DNA of 50,029 nt from Chryseobacterium gleum (GCA_945874695.1 CAMCHP010000015.1:1-50029); one strand, 5' to 3'. Positions 17,614-25,804 are shown, numbered from the stretch's first letter. Numbers and translations: made by a program. The notes: a model not told the origin generated them from the sequence alone.

Positions 17614-18035
17614 GCTCAAAGTACATTGCTGTAATTGCTCACGATCGCATGAAACCAGTGCTCGCGTCGTTCCTTAAAGAAAGGGAGGCTTGGCTATGGG
17701 GTAGGAAATTACTAGCGACGGGCTTAACGGCTGACTTCGTTGAACAAGGTGGAATTGACGTGAAGGTAGACCACCTATCTCCAGGTAAATCAGGAGGTTA
17801 TGCTGAGCTCACGAATCAGGTAGAAGCAGGGGCGGTCAGCATGGTCGTTTTCTTCCGAGATCCTGAAATCGTGCAAGACTACGAACATGAGGTGGTAGCG
17901 CTTTTGCGTGAATGCAACCGCCGTAATATCCCGCTCGCTACCAATCCAGCTACAGCCGAACTCATGATTTTGGGTACGATTAAACTCGAAATGGGTGAAA
18001 AAGCGCGCAGCAGAAGTGCCAACGACCTTGACTAA
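17610..18035 (+). CDS. mgsA: Methylglyoxal synthase-like protein, catalytic residues replaced
   Basis: MGS-fold protein of 141 residues. Fold landmarks are clear: 'IAVIAHDRMKP' (His19 and Asp20 of the E. coli numbering kept), 'LLATGLTADFV', 'VVFFRDP' (Asp91 kept) and 'NIPLATNPATAELMI'. By ungapped alignment, however, the catalytic base Asp71 of 'GGDQQ' is Tyr (GGYAE), His98 is Tyr and Asp101 is Glu. Classical MgsA turns dihydroxyacetone phosphate into methylglyoxal; this protein may be inactive, altered, or a sensor of a triose or sugar phosphate. It overlaps the kinase gene by 4 bases and is 19 bases before pgmB, so it is tightly tied to the maltose/glycolysis operon. Confidence 0.8.
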   Translation: MSSKYIAVIAHDRMKPVLASFLKEREAWLWGRKLLATGLTADFVEQGGIDVKVDHLSPGKSGGYAELTNQVEAGAVSMVVFFRDPEIVQDYEHEVVALLRECNRRNIPLATNPATAELMILGTIKLEMGEKARSRSANDLD

Positions 18036-18054
18036 CCTATAAAACTGCGGAGAA

Positions 18055-18711
18055 ATGATCCAAGCTTGTATTTTCGATATGGACGGTGTCATCGTCGACT
18101 CTGCGAAATATCACTTTCAAGCGTGGCGCCAATTGGCCATTGACTTGAGCATTGATTTCACCGAAGAAGACAATGAAGCGCTCAAGGGCTTGAGCCGCGT
18201 TGACAGCCTTGAACACATTTTAAATAAGGGCGATCTTCACCTCGACAACGATACCAAAGTTGCGTTGATGAATCGCAAAAATGAGCGTTACCTCGAATTG
18301 ATCTCTGCCATGTCACCCGATGAAATTCTCCCGGGTGTGCGCAACTTCATGGTCGAATTGAAAGCTGCAGGTATAAAAATTGGACTTGGTTCGTCAAGTA
18401 AGAATGCGGTTCGCATCTTGGATGCGATACAACTCACTGCTTTTTTCGATGTGGTCATCGATGGAAACCGGGTGACCTATTCGAAACCCGATCCTGAGGT
18501 TTTTGTGATTGGCGCAAAAGAAATGGGCGTTTCTCCACAAGCAACAGTCGTTTTTGAAGATGCGCTTGCAGGCATTGAAGCTGCCCATCGCGGTAATTTT
18601 AAAGTCATTGGTGTCGGTGATGAAGCAGTTCTTCATACCGCACGCATCGTTATTCCTGGTTTTGTCGACTTTAATTTAGAACAACTTCAACAAGCCGTGG
18701 CTTCGTTGTAA
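18055..18711 (+). CDS. pgmB: Beta-phosphoglucomutase
   Basis: HAD-superfamily enzyme converting beta-glucose 1-phosphate to glucose 6-phosphate. It has 218 residues. Motif I FDMDGVIVDS has the nucleophile Asp8 and general acid/base Asp10. The cap has 'YHFQAWRQLA' and 'LKGLSRVDSLEHIL', typical of beta-PGM. Motif II is 'GLGSSSKNA', then 'YSKPDPEVF' (motif III Lys) and 'VFEDALAGIEAA' (motif IV). It lies 12 bases before maltose phosphorylase, whose product is its substrate, which makes the assignment firm. Confidence 0.95.
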   Translation: MIQACIFDMDGVIVDSAKYHFQAWRQLAIDLSIDFTEEDNEALKGLSRVDSLEHILNKGDLHLDNDTKVALMNRKNERYLELISAMSPDEILPGVRNFMVELKAAGIKIGLGSSSKNAVRILDAIQLTAFFDVVIDGNRVTYSKPDPEVFVIGAKEMGVSPQATVVFEDALAGIEAAHRGNFKVIGVGDEAVLHTARIVIPGFVDFNLEQLQQAVASL

Positions 18712-18723
18712 TCGTTACTCCCT

Positions 18724-21018
18724 ATGATTAAGTACCTGAACGAGGAGCCTTGGAAGGTGGTTGAAACGACTTTCCATCCTCAACATCAGCGCAGCTCTGA
18801 ATCGATTTTCAGCATTGGAAATGGACGGTTTGGGCAACGTGCAAACTTCGAAGAGACCTACTCTGGCGACCATTTGCGAGGAAGCTATGTTGCGGGCGTT
18901 TACTACCCCGACAAAACCCGCGTGGGGTGGTGGAAAAACGGTTATCCAGAGTATTTTGCCAAAGTGCTGAACAGCGTGAATTGGATCGGCTTGCGTGTGG
19001 TAATAGACGACGTCGAACTTGACCTCCACACCGCTCAAGTACAGCACTTCACACGTGAGCTCGACATGCAGGCAGGAACTCTCAAACGCTCGTTCACTGC
19101 GCACCTTAGCAATGGCCGGGTCATCGCAGTTGAGGCTTTGCGAATTTGCAGCATGTACGACGATGAAACTGCCCTTGTTCGTTACGCCGTAAAGCGGTTA
19201 GATACAGGCTCGCCTGCACAGCTCGAAATTTCATCCATCGTCGATGGAGATGTAGTGAATGAAGATACCAACTGGGATGAACGCTTTTGGGTGGCTGTTG
19301 AAGCGCGTGCTTTTGAGAATTGCACCGTTGTGCAGTCAAAGACGAAGAAAACCGGCTTCGATGTAGCGGCTGCAGCCATCAACCACTGTTCGCACAGCAC
19401 CCACGGAAGCTTAACTCCGGTCGAACATCGGGTATCTGCCAATCAACTCACCGCATCCATCCAATTTCAAACCCAAATCAACACAGGTGAATCGGTTGAA
19501 CTTGTCAAATACGTAGGCGTAACAAGTTCGATGAACCATCCGACCGATCAGGTCGCAAAAAAAGCAATTGAAGCTGCAACACGGGCTGAAGCTATGGGAG
19601 CTGACGCAATGGTAAGCCTGCATGATCAGGCCTGGCAGGCTATTTGGGAGAAAGCGGATATAATTATTGAAGGTGACATTGCCGCTCAACAAGGCATTCG
19701 ATTCAATATTTTTCACCTCAACCAAACTTACACGGGGCAAGACGAACGACTGAACATTGGTCCGAAAGGCTTCACTGGAGAAAAGTACGGCGGCTCCACT
19801 TATTGGGATACCGAGGCGTATTGCTTGCCATTTTACTTGAATACGCACCCTTCAAAAGTTGCACGGCAATTGCTCGTTTATCGCTACAATCAGCTCGATA
19901 AGGCGATTGAAAATGCTGAGAAGTTGGGCTTTACCAACGGTGCGGCATTGTACCCCATGGTTACAATGAACGGTGAAGAATGCCACAACGAATGGGAAAT
20001 CACCTTTGAAGAAATCCACCGCAATGGAGCCATCGCATACGGTATATTCAACTACGTGCGGCACACGGGCGACCGCGATTACTTGGCTGAGTACGGCTTC
20101 GATGTGCTTTTAGGCATTGCGCGTTTTTGGGCGCAGCGGGTCAATTGGTCAGCGCAGAAGAATGCCTATGTTATGCTCGGCGTCACGGGGCCAAATGAGT
20201 ACGAAAACAACGTAAACAATAACTGGTATACCAATTACATCGCGAAGTGGTGCTTAACCTACACGTTAAAAACCATCATTACGCTGAAGGCTGAGTACGC
20301 CGACGTGTACGCTGAGAAAGTGGCTAAGTATGCCTTTGATGAGCCAACTGAAACGGCATTATGGGCTGATATTATCGAGAAGTTTTATTTCCCAAAACTT
20401 GAAGGCACGCGTGTTTTCTTGCAGCAAGATGGCTTCTTAGACAAAGCGTTGCTGACTGTAAACGACTTGCCGACTGCCGAACGACCAATCAATCAGCATT
20501 GGTCATGGGATCGCATTTTGCGTTCAGTTTTCATCAAGCAGGCCGATGTGTTGCAGGGACTCTACTTTTTTGAAGACCATTTTGATGAAGCAACCCATGC
20601 TGAGAATTTTGATTTTTACGAGCCGCGCACCGTTCATGAATCGAGCTTGTCGCCTTGTGTGCATGTGGTGCTTGCAGCGAAATTGAACCGCATGGAACAG
20701 GCTTATCAGTTGTACTTGCGCACAGCACGACTTGATCTGGATGATTACAACCACGAGGCTTACCAAGGTTTGCACATCACCTCAATGGCCGGAACATGGT
20801 TGGCGGTAGTCGAAGGATTTGGGGGCTTACGCATCCAAAAAGGGCAAGTGCATCTCAACCCTCAACTTCCTCAAAATTGGGAGTCGTACCGTTTCAGAAT
20901 CACCTTCAGAGGCACCGATTTACTCATTAACGTGAGCAAATCAGGCACACAGGTAAGTATCATCCAAGGCAAGCCGGTTGATGTGTTTGTGAGTGGCAGT
21001 CAGGTGATTTCGGCCTAA
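18724..21018 (+). CDS. malP: GH65 maltose phosphorylase
   Basis: Cytoplasmic phosphorolysis of maltose to beta-glucose 1-phosphate and glucose. It has 764 residues, usual for the family. The N-terminal beta-sandwich starts 'SIGNGRFGQRANFEE'. The (alpha/alpha)6 barrel has 'KYGGSTYWDTEAYCLPFY', the catalytic Glu in 'GVTGPNEYENNV' (near 491), and the phosphate-site 'TVHESSLSPCVH'. Adjacent beta-PGM favours maltose (or another alpha-glucobiose) phosphorylase; trehalose or kojibiose phosphorylase is less likely in a starch locus. Its TAA stop lies inside a dispersed palindrome (21008-21028), and another copy lies at 19537. It is the last gene of the operon. Confidence 0.93.
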   Translation: MIKYLNEEPWKVVETTFHPQHQRSSESIFSIGNGRFGQRANFEETYSGDHLRGSYVAGVYYPDKTRVGWWKNGYPEYFAKVLNSVNWIGLRVVIDDVELDLHTAQVQHFTRELDMQAGTLKRSFTAHLSNGRVIAVEALRICSMYDDETALVRYAVKRLDTGSPAQLEISSIVDGDVVNEDTNWDERFWVAVEARAFENCTVVQSKTKKTGFDVAAAAINHCSHSTHGSLTPVEHRVSANQLTASIQFQTQINTGESVELVKYVGVTSSMNHPTDQVAKKAIEAATRAEAMGADAMVSLHDQAWQAIWEKADIIIEGDIAAQQGIRFNIFHLNQTYTGQDERLNIGPKGFTGEKYGGSTYWDTEAYCLPFYLNTHPSKVARQLLVYRYNQLDKAIENAEKLGFTNGAALYPMVTMNGEECHNEWEITFEEIHRNGAIAYGIFNYVRHTGDRDYLAEYGFDVLLGIARFWAQRVNWSAQKNAYVMLGVTGPNEYENNVNNNWYTNYIAKWCLTYTLKTIITLKAEYADVYAEKVAKYAFDEPTETALWADIIEKFYFPKLEGTRVFLQQDGFLDKALLTVNDLPTAERPINQHWSWDRILRSVFIKQADVLQGLYFFEDHFDEATHAENFDFYEPRTVHESSLSPCVHVVLAAKLNRMEQAYQLYLRTARLDLDDYNHEAYQGLHITSMAGTWLAVVEGFGGLRIQKGQVHLNPQLPQNWESYRFRITFRGTDLLINVSKSGTQVSIIQGKPVDVFVSGSQVISA
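19537..19559 (-). repeat. Dispersed palindrome copy
   Basis: CATCCGACC, loop GATCA, GGTCG then CAAA; one extra C before the A run. It lies within malP, antisense, and encodes H-P-T-D-Q-V-A on the gene strand. Confidence 0.65.
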
Positions 21019-21028
21019 CGGCCGGATG
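21008..21028 (+). repeat. Dispersed palindrome copy supplying the malP stop codon
   Basis: TTTCGGCC, loop TAAC, GGCCGGATG. The loop bases TAA (21016-21018) are the stop codon of malP. It sits in the 21-base gap between convergent genes, where it could also act as a terminator hairpin. Confidence 0.8.
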
Positions 21029-21039
21029 GGGAAGTTTCC

Positions 21040-22089
21040 TTAGTCTGCATTGCCATAACAGGGGTCGCCGTAAATGCTCAAAAGGGTGATGAGATCAGAG
21101 ATATCGATGGCGCCGCTGGTATTGAAGTCAGCTCGCGTGCAAAGGTCTAATTCAAAGTCGCATGAACCATCGTCTGATGTAGCGTTCGGATTAAAGTTGG
21201 TTGCATCTGAGTAGACACATCCAAAAACTTCTTGCTCGTCGCAAATGCCATTCGCATTGAAATCATTGTTGCAGTTCCCCGAACAATCGGTGAAGGCACC
21301 TGCGTAAGTGCAAGAGTCGTCGTCTACATTAGCGGCTGGATTGTAATTGCACGCGGCCATATCGGTGCAACCATCGACCGGATCATCAGCAATAACCCGA
21401 ATGCTTACAGCAGCCAATTCCTGGCCCGCTAGGTTTTCAATCCGTAAACCGATGTCATAAACGCCAGGTGACAGAGGATCGAACAAACTCGCTGTTGGCC
21501 CAGCCAAAGCTTGCCAAAAGGTGAAGCCTAAATTCTCAGAACCTTGGCGGAATGAGAGTGCGCTTTGACCCAATTGCGCAAGTACAAAAGATACATTTAG
21601 ATTATACGGCGCAGCTTGACCTTCAGTATCGAGGGGATCAAAGTCGATGGTGACAAAAGCAACCAATTCTGTAAAATCATACGAACCGAGGTTAAAGCTA
21701 TAAATGAAATCCCAAGTGGCTATACCTGGAACAGGGGTGGGGTCATTGAAGCTTGTAGGGCTGTAGCCCGTTAGAACGTGATAGTCGTTTTGATTTGTTG
21801 GAATAACATCAGCAATAAAACGGCGATTCACTTTGATTCCCATTTGCAAAGGCCCATGGTTTGCAATCGCCATGTGCTGGTTACTTATTCCCGTGCCTAT
21901 TTCTATATTATCATTGAGTATAGCGTCGTAGGCAATGTTAGTGAGGTAAATCTCACACGATCCGTCGTCAGAGGTTGCCGCAGGATTGTAATTGATGGCC
22001 CAAATGTTGGTGCAGCCATTTACTTGTGCCAAAGTAAACAGTGGGAGCGAAGCAAAAAGGCCAACAAGCAGAGTGAGAGATAGTCGCAT
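21040..22089 (-). CDS. Secreted protein with GCTD/DDGSC repeats and dockerin-like tail
   Basis: Exported protein of unknown function, 349 residues from ATG 22089 (signal peptide MRLSLTLLVGLFASLPLFTLAQ; upstream in-frame codons lie in the promoter). Three Cys-rich repeats of the type 'GCT-x-NYNPAA-x-DDGSC' occur at the N-terminus (about 27-47) and twice in the C-terminal third, common in marine Bacteroidota adhesin-like proteins. The middle (about 50-225) is a beta-rich domain. The C-terminus 'CTRADFNTSGAIDISDLITLLSIYG' resembles a dockerin calcium-binding repeat instead of a type IX sorting domain. It is convergent with malP and 7 bases after the phoH stop's upstream neighbour gap, on its own promoter. 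Confidence 0.7.
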   Translation of the reverse strand: MRLSLTLLVGLFASLPLFTLAQVNGCTNIWAINYNPAATSDDGSCEIYLTNIAYDAILNDNIEIGTGISNQHMAIANHGPLQMGIKVNRRFIADVIPTNQNDYHVLTGYSPTSFNDPTPVPGIATWDFIYSFNLGSYDFTELVAFVTIDFDPLDTEGQAAPYNLNVSFVLAQLGQSALSFRQGSENLGFTFWQALAGPTASLFDPLSPGVYDIGLRIENLAGQELAAVSIRVIADDPVDGCTDMAACNYNPAANVDDDSCTYAGAFTDCSGNCNNDFNANGICDEQEVFGCVYSDATNFNPNATSDDGSCDFELDLCTRADFNTSGAIDISDLITLLSIYGDPCYGNAD

Positions 22090-22115
22090 ATTGATAGTCT
22101 TAATTGGTTGAATTC

Positions 22116-22148
22116 CAAAGATAACAAAATCAGCAAGCGAATTCAAAA
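22116..22148 (-). promoter_or_regulatory. Promoter of the dockerin-tailed secreted protein
   Basis: Minus strand TTTTG (22148-22144), spacer 20, -7 box TATCTTTG (22123-22116), 26 bases before ATG 22089. An exact match to the Bacteroidota consensus that also fixes the start codon. Confidence 0.6.
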
Positions 22149-22168
22149 CATCAAAATACAATCACATA

Positions 22169-23506
22169 TTAGAGGTGTTCATTGGCCAAATTTGCGAGCT
22201 CACTGCGTTCACCTTTGTCAAGCGTGATATGGCAAAAGAGGTCTTGTCCTTTTAGACGATCAATCACGTAAGAAAGGCCATTTGACTGTTCATCCAAATA
22301 AGGTGTGTCAATTTGCCGAACGTCACCAGTTAAGATGATTTTACAGTTCTCGCCTGCCCGGGTAATGATTGTTTTCACCTCGTGCGGTGTGAGGTTTTGG
22401 GCTTCATCAACGATAAATATGGTGTTTGTTAGGCTTCGTCCACGAATGTAAGCAAGTGGACTGATTTGGATTTTCCCCGCAGTTTTCAGTTCATCAATGG
22501 CTTTGTGCTTCTTTTCATTTTCGCCAAACTGACTCTTTATGAAGTTGAGGTTGTCCCAAAGTGGCTGCATGTAAGGATTCACTTTTTCTTCTGCGGTGCC
22601 CGGCAAAAAACCCAGGTCTTTATTGCTCAAAGCAACAATAGGGCGCGAAAGTAGAATTGTATCATACAAATGTTTTTGCTCCAAAGAGCCTGCAAGGGCA
22701 AGGAGTGTTTTACCCGTGCCGGCAACACCTGAGATGGTTACGAGTTTAATTTCCGGATTCATGACCGCATGCAGTGCAAAGGCTTGCTCGGCGTTCTTTG
22801 GCTTGATGCCGTAGGCATAGGTGCGATCGACTCTTTCAATAACCTTCTTTTGCTCGTTAAAAAAGGCGAGCGCCGACGACTGACAATTTTTGAGGATGTA
22901 ATAGTGGTTGTTCATTCGGTGCTCACCTAAGACCGAAATCTTTCGACTGTTACCACTGGTATAGAGTTTGCGAATCACTTCCGCATCAACATCATCGATC
23001 AGCGTTCGTCCAGTGAATAAATGCCGTTTGTCTGTAACCTTGCCAGTTTTGTAGTCTTCTGCTGGGATGTTCAGCGCTTTGGCTTTAAGCCGTAAATTAA
23101 TGTCTTTGGTGACAAGAATAACTTTAGCTTTCTTCTCGAGCTGTTGAAGCTGAATCGCAGCGTTTAAGATCTTATGATCGTTTGAAGCTTTGGCAAAAAT
23201 GGTTTCCGCATTCTGTTCGGAGTCAACTTTGTCGCTTAGAATAATTCGCATACGTCCGCCAGAACCATTTTCAAGCGGCAACCAGTTCTGCAAGGTTTGT
23301 TCATTTGCAAGCCGATCAATGATGCGGATGCACTCGCGGGCTTCGAAGTTTTTGGTATCGTTCCCGACCTTAAAAGTATCGAGCTCTTCAAGTACGGTGA
23401 TTGGTATGGCAATATCGTGTTCTTCAAAACTGAGAATCGCCCCATGATCATGCAACAACACTGAAGTGTCGAGCACATAAATCTTCTTTTGCGTTTGCGT
23501 AGCCAT
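22169..23506 (-). CDS. PIN domain-PhoH ATPase fusion (PhoH2 type)
   Basis: Cytoplasmic RNA helicase/nuclease candidate of 445 residues. The N-terminal PIN nuclease domain (about 8-150) has the acidic start 'YVLDTSVLLHD' and 'VLVTKDINLRLKA'. The C-terminal PhoH ATPase has Walker A 'SGVAGTGKT' (near 262) and Walker B 'IFIVDEAQN' (near 364), then 'ILTGDVRQID'. PhoH2 proteins of mycobacteria unwind and cut RNA and resemble a toxin-antitoxin pair with an upstream small gene, but no antitoxin-like gene is visible here. It is preceded by a 181-base gap after rimM with no feature I can support. Confidence 0.92.
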   Translation of the reverse strand: MATQTQKKIYVLDTSVLLHDHGAILSFEEHDIAIPITVLEELDTFKVGNDTKNFEARECIRIIDRLANEQTLQNWLPLENGSGGRMRIILSDKVDSEQNAETIFAKASNDHKILNAAIQLQQLEKKAKVILVTKDINLRLKAKALNIPAEDYKTGKVTDKRHLFTGRTLIDDVDAEVIRKLYTSGNSRKISVLGEHRMNNHYYILKNCQSSALAFFNEQKKVIERVDRTYAYGIKPKNAEQAFALHAVMNPEIKLVTISGVAGTGKTLLALAGSLEQKHLYDTILLSRPIVALSNKDLGFLPGTAEEKVNPYMQPLWDNLNFIKSQFGENEKKHKAIDELKTAGKIQISPLAYIRGRSLTNTIFIVDEAQNLTPHEVKTIITRAGENCKIILTGDVRQIDTPYLDEQSNGLSYVIDRLKGQDLFCHITLDKGERSELANLANEHL

Positions 23507-23687
23507 TCAGATCGATGTTGTGGAAGCGCGCCGTGCACTGGGCCGGCGATTCCGGTTTCAGTCGTTCAGCCGTCGCTGATTCACCTTCCTAAATGTAACG
23601 CTGCAAAATCGCCAATGTGTCGGCAAATCCAATTTGTTATTCAACTAAATGCGGTTGAAAAATGAATTTCACGCATTTAACACTGAA

Positions 23688-24239
23688 TTAATCTTCGCGT
23701 TGTTCCTTGCTGTCCCCTAAATACAAATCGATCAATCCTTCAGGCGCATCTACAACGATACGCCGCCCTTCGCGGTCAACTTCTCTTAAACACGAATCAT
23801 TCATCGGTATGAGTACTTCGCGTTCGCCGTTCCGACAAATGAAGAGTGGATTGGTTGGGTGATCAGTAATGGCCTCTATGGTTCCGACCACGCCATACGA
23901 TAGATCTTCAATTGCGAATCCGATCACTTCGTGGTAGTAAAACTGTTTGCCCGATAATTTAGGCAATCGAGCCAAGGGCAAATACACAGCTTTATTAATG
24001 TACCGCGTAGCCTCTTCTTCACCGCGAACACCCTCCAATTCAATAATCAATTGGTTTTCGCGTGCATCAGCGCGTGTGATGAAATGCGGGATCAAATTCT
24101 TGATACCCATCTCAATGAAGATTCCGTCAAGCTTGTAGTACTGTGCGGGGTCATCCACATCAAGAAATAAGATCATGGCACCCTTGTAGCCATGAAGGCG
24201 GGTAATTTTACCCAAGTAAAAGGTTTCGTCGAGGTTCAT
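23688..24239 (-). CDS. rimM: 16S rRNA processing protein RimM
   Basis: 30S subunit maturation factor that binds ribosomal protein S19. It has 183 residues: an N-terminal RimM barrel ('YLGKITRLHGYKGAMILFLD') and a C-terminal PRC-like barrel ('YHEVIGFAIEDLSYGVVGTIEAI', 'EVLIPMNDSCLREVDREGRRIVVDAPEGLIDLYLGD'). ATG 24239 is preferred; ATG 24245 is also possible but directly touches the T run of the terminator at 24246. It lies 56-62 bases downstream of rpsP, the usual bacterial order, but a strong terminator stands in the gap. Confidence 0.95.
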   Translation of the reverse strand: MNLDETFYLGKITRLHGYKGAMILFLDVDDPAQYYKLDGIFIEMGIKNLIPHFITRADARENQLIIELEGVRGEEEATRYINKAVYLPLARLPKLSGKQFYYHEVIGFAIEDLSYGVVGTIEAITDHPTNPLFICRNGEREVLIPMNDSCLREVDREGRRIVVDAPEGLIDLYLGDSKEQRED

Positions 24240-24245
24240 AGGCAT

Positions 24246-24276
24246 AAAAAAAGACCGCTCACGAATGAACGGTCTT
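24246..24276 (-). terminator. UUCG-loop terminator between rpsP and rimM
   Basis: On the minus strand AAGACCGTTCA, loop TTCG, TGAGCGGTCTT: an 11-bp stem with one G-U pair and a UUCG tetraloop, then a run of seven T (24252-24246). It ends one base before the first rimM ATG. A very good intrinsic terminator or attenuator that would make rimM expression depend on read-through. Confidence 0.85.
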
Positions 24277-24301
24277 GATGTATTCGCTCAGGCTTCACCA
24301 A

Positions 24302-24964
24302 TTACTCGGCTGCCTTTGTTTCGTCGTTGGTTTCTTCAGCAGCAGGCGCTTCTTCTGTAGTAGGCGCTTCTTCAGCAGCAGGCGCTTCTTCAGTAGCAGG
24401 CGCTTCTTCAGCAGCAGGCACTTCCTCAGCAGTAGGCAATTCCTCAGCTTCTGCAACAGCTTCCTCAACTTCTTCGGAAACTTCTTCTTCAACTACTTCT
24501 GGAGCAGGTGTGTTAGCTGCTACGATCTCTCGTGCACGCGCCTCTTGAATCTCACGTTCCTTCTTGAAACGCTCTGCCAATTCCTTTTCAGCAGCTGCGC
24601 TTAAGTTATTTTTCTTCGCCTCAATTTTCGCTTCTTTCTCAGACAACCATTGGTTGAATCGCTGATCAGCTACTTCTTGGGTGATCACACCTTTCGCTAC
24701 ACCTTTCGCCAAATGATGCATGTACAATACACCTTTGTATGAAAGAATTGCACGTGAAGTGTCAGTTGGGATCGCTCCAACTTGCAACCAATGCAAAGCA
24801 CGCTCGTTGTCGAGCAAAATGGTCGCTGGGTTGGTGTTAGGGTTGTATGAGCCTAAACGCTCAATGAACTTTCCGTCACGCTTAGAACGCGCGTCGGCTG
24901 CTACGATTTGGTAAAATGGTTTGCCTTTTTTACCGTGGCGCTGAAGTCGGATTTTTACCGCCAT
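24302..24964 (-). CDS. rpsP: Ribosomal protein S16 with long acidic C-terminal tail
   Basis: Small-subunit ribosomal protein, 220 residues. Residues 1-80 are the S16 fold (AVKIRLQRHGKKGKPFYQIVAADARSKRDGKFIE in pieces; 'LDNERALHWLQVGAIPTD'). Most bacterial S16 are 80-90 residues, but this phylum often has an extension. Here residues about 85-150 are a charged helix and about 155-220 an Ala/Glu/Pro tail built from a six-residue repeat (A/T)(A/T)EE(A/V)P. The tail is probably disordered and exposed. Promoter candidate at 25027-25056. It is followed by the UUCG terminator. Confidence 0.96.
   Translation of the reverse strand: MAVKIRLQRHGKKGKPFYQIVAADARSKRDGKFIERLGSYNPNTNPATILLDNERALHWLQVGAIPTDTSRAILSYKGVLYMHHLAKGVAKGVITQEVADQRFNQWLSEKEAKIEAKKNNLSAAAEKELAERFKKEREIQEARAREIVAANTPAPEVVEEEVSEEVEEAVAEAEELPTAEEVPAAEEAPATEEAPAAEEAPTTEEAPAAEETNDETKAAE
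24331..24440 (-). repeat. 18-bp tandem repeats in the rpsP tail
   Basis: About six imperfect copies of an 18-bp unit encoding A-A-E-E-A-P and variants (A-T, T-T, V-P). Third-base and Thr/Ala changes show the copies have diverged. Such an array can gain or lose units by slippage without a frameshift. Confidence 0.75.
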
Positions 24965-25026
24965 AGTGCTTAATTGTTTTAAAAGGGTCCGAAACCCCGT
25001 TAATTAATGCTTGAATTTAAGAGGTG

Positions 25027-25056
25027 CAAAGATCGCTTTTTTTTCTTCTCTACCAA
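25027..25056 (-). promoter_or_regulatory. Candidate rpsP promoter
   Basis: Minus strand TTG (25056-25054), spacer 19, GATCTTTG (25034-25027), one mismatch to TAnnTTTG, continuing GCACC as in the box at 42881. Leader of about 60 bases with a small GGGT/ACCC hairpin at 24985-24997. Confidence 0.4.
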
Positions 25057-25092
25057 CACTGCGTTTGTTTTTTTCAACCCGATGTCTACAGT

Positions 25093-25100
25093 TATATTTG
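25093..25100 (+). promoter_or_regulatory. -7 box directly before the HD-domain gene
   Basis: TATATTTG ends four bases before ATG 25105. A TTTG lies at 25064-25067 (spacer 25, rather long). If used, the transcript would have almost no leader. Confidence 0.45.
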
Positions 25101-25104
25101 AACC

Positions 25105-25761
25105 ATGGTTAAACACACAGATCTCGTGATCAAAATTGCCGATCACGTCAAGAATAAATTTGCCAATGATGCCAGCGGACATGATTGGTGGCATATCTAC
25201 CGGGTTTGGATGGTCGCCCTGCGCATTGCAGCCCATGAAAATGCCGACCAACAGGTGGTTTCATTGGGTGCCCTTTTACATGACATTGCCGATCACAAGT
25301 TTCACGGCGGCGATAGCTCCATCGGTCCGCGTGTTGCGCGCGACATCCTCCTTGAAATGGGAGTTGAGGTCAAACTTATTGAACAGGTAGTCGCCATCGT
25401 CGAAGAAGTTACTTTCAAAGGAGCTGCAGTAGCAACGCCCGTGAGCTCGATTGAAGCGGCTTGCGTGCAAGATGCCGATCGTTTAGATGCCATAGGCGCC
25501 ATTGGCATTGCCCGTGCTTTTTCATTCGGGGGCTCACGAAATCGACTCATGCACGATCCAACGTCAACACCCCAGCTGCATGCCAACTTTGATGCCTATA
25601 AAAATGATAAGGGAGCAACAATCAACCACTTTTACGAAAAACTACTACTCCTGAAAGACCGCATGCAAACTCCTTTCGGAAAAACACTTGCAGAACAACG
25701 GCACCAAGTGATGGAAAATTACCTCGAACAATTCTTCGCAGAATGGGAAGGAATACGATGA
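25105..25761 (+). CDS. HD-domain phosphohydrolase
   Basis: Cytoplasmic metal-dependent phosphohydrolase, 218 residues. HD motifs: His-Asp-Trp-Trp-His (25-29, 'GHDWWHIYRV'), 'LLHDIADHKF' (near 58), and 'CVQDADRLDAIGAIGIARAF' (near 118), matching the uncharacterised YedJ/YpgQ-type HD hydrolases of general metabolism. These may act on nucleotides or phosphate esters; the substrate is not known. It has its own promoter box directly upstream and is followed after 43 bases by the flippase gene. Confidence 0.88.
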   Translation: MVKHTDLVIKIADHVKNKFANDASGHDWWHIYRVWMVALRIAAHENADQQVVSLGALLHDIADHKFHGGDSSIGPRVARDILLEMGVEVKLIEQVVAIVEEVTFKGAAVATPVSSIEAACVQDADRLDAIGAIGIARAFSFGGSRNRLMHDPTSTPQLHANFDAYKNDKGATINHFYEKLLLLKDRMQTPFGKTLAEQRHQVMENYLEQFFAEWEGIR

Positions 25762-25804
25762 AGCTCCCCATTCTTTTCACGTACTTTGGACGCAGAATTG
25801 CGAA

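Noticed and set aside
22090-22161. Upstream start at 22161 for the dockerin-tailed protein
   Set aside because: The interval holds an exact promoter (TTTTG-N20-TATCTTTG), so the message begins downstream of it.
23507-23687. Possible small gene or RNA between rimM and phoH
   Set aside because: No start/stop pair with coding character, promoter box or clear hairpin was found in these 181 bases.
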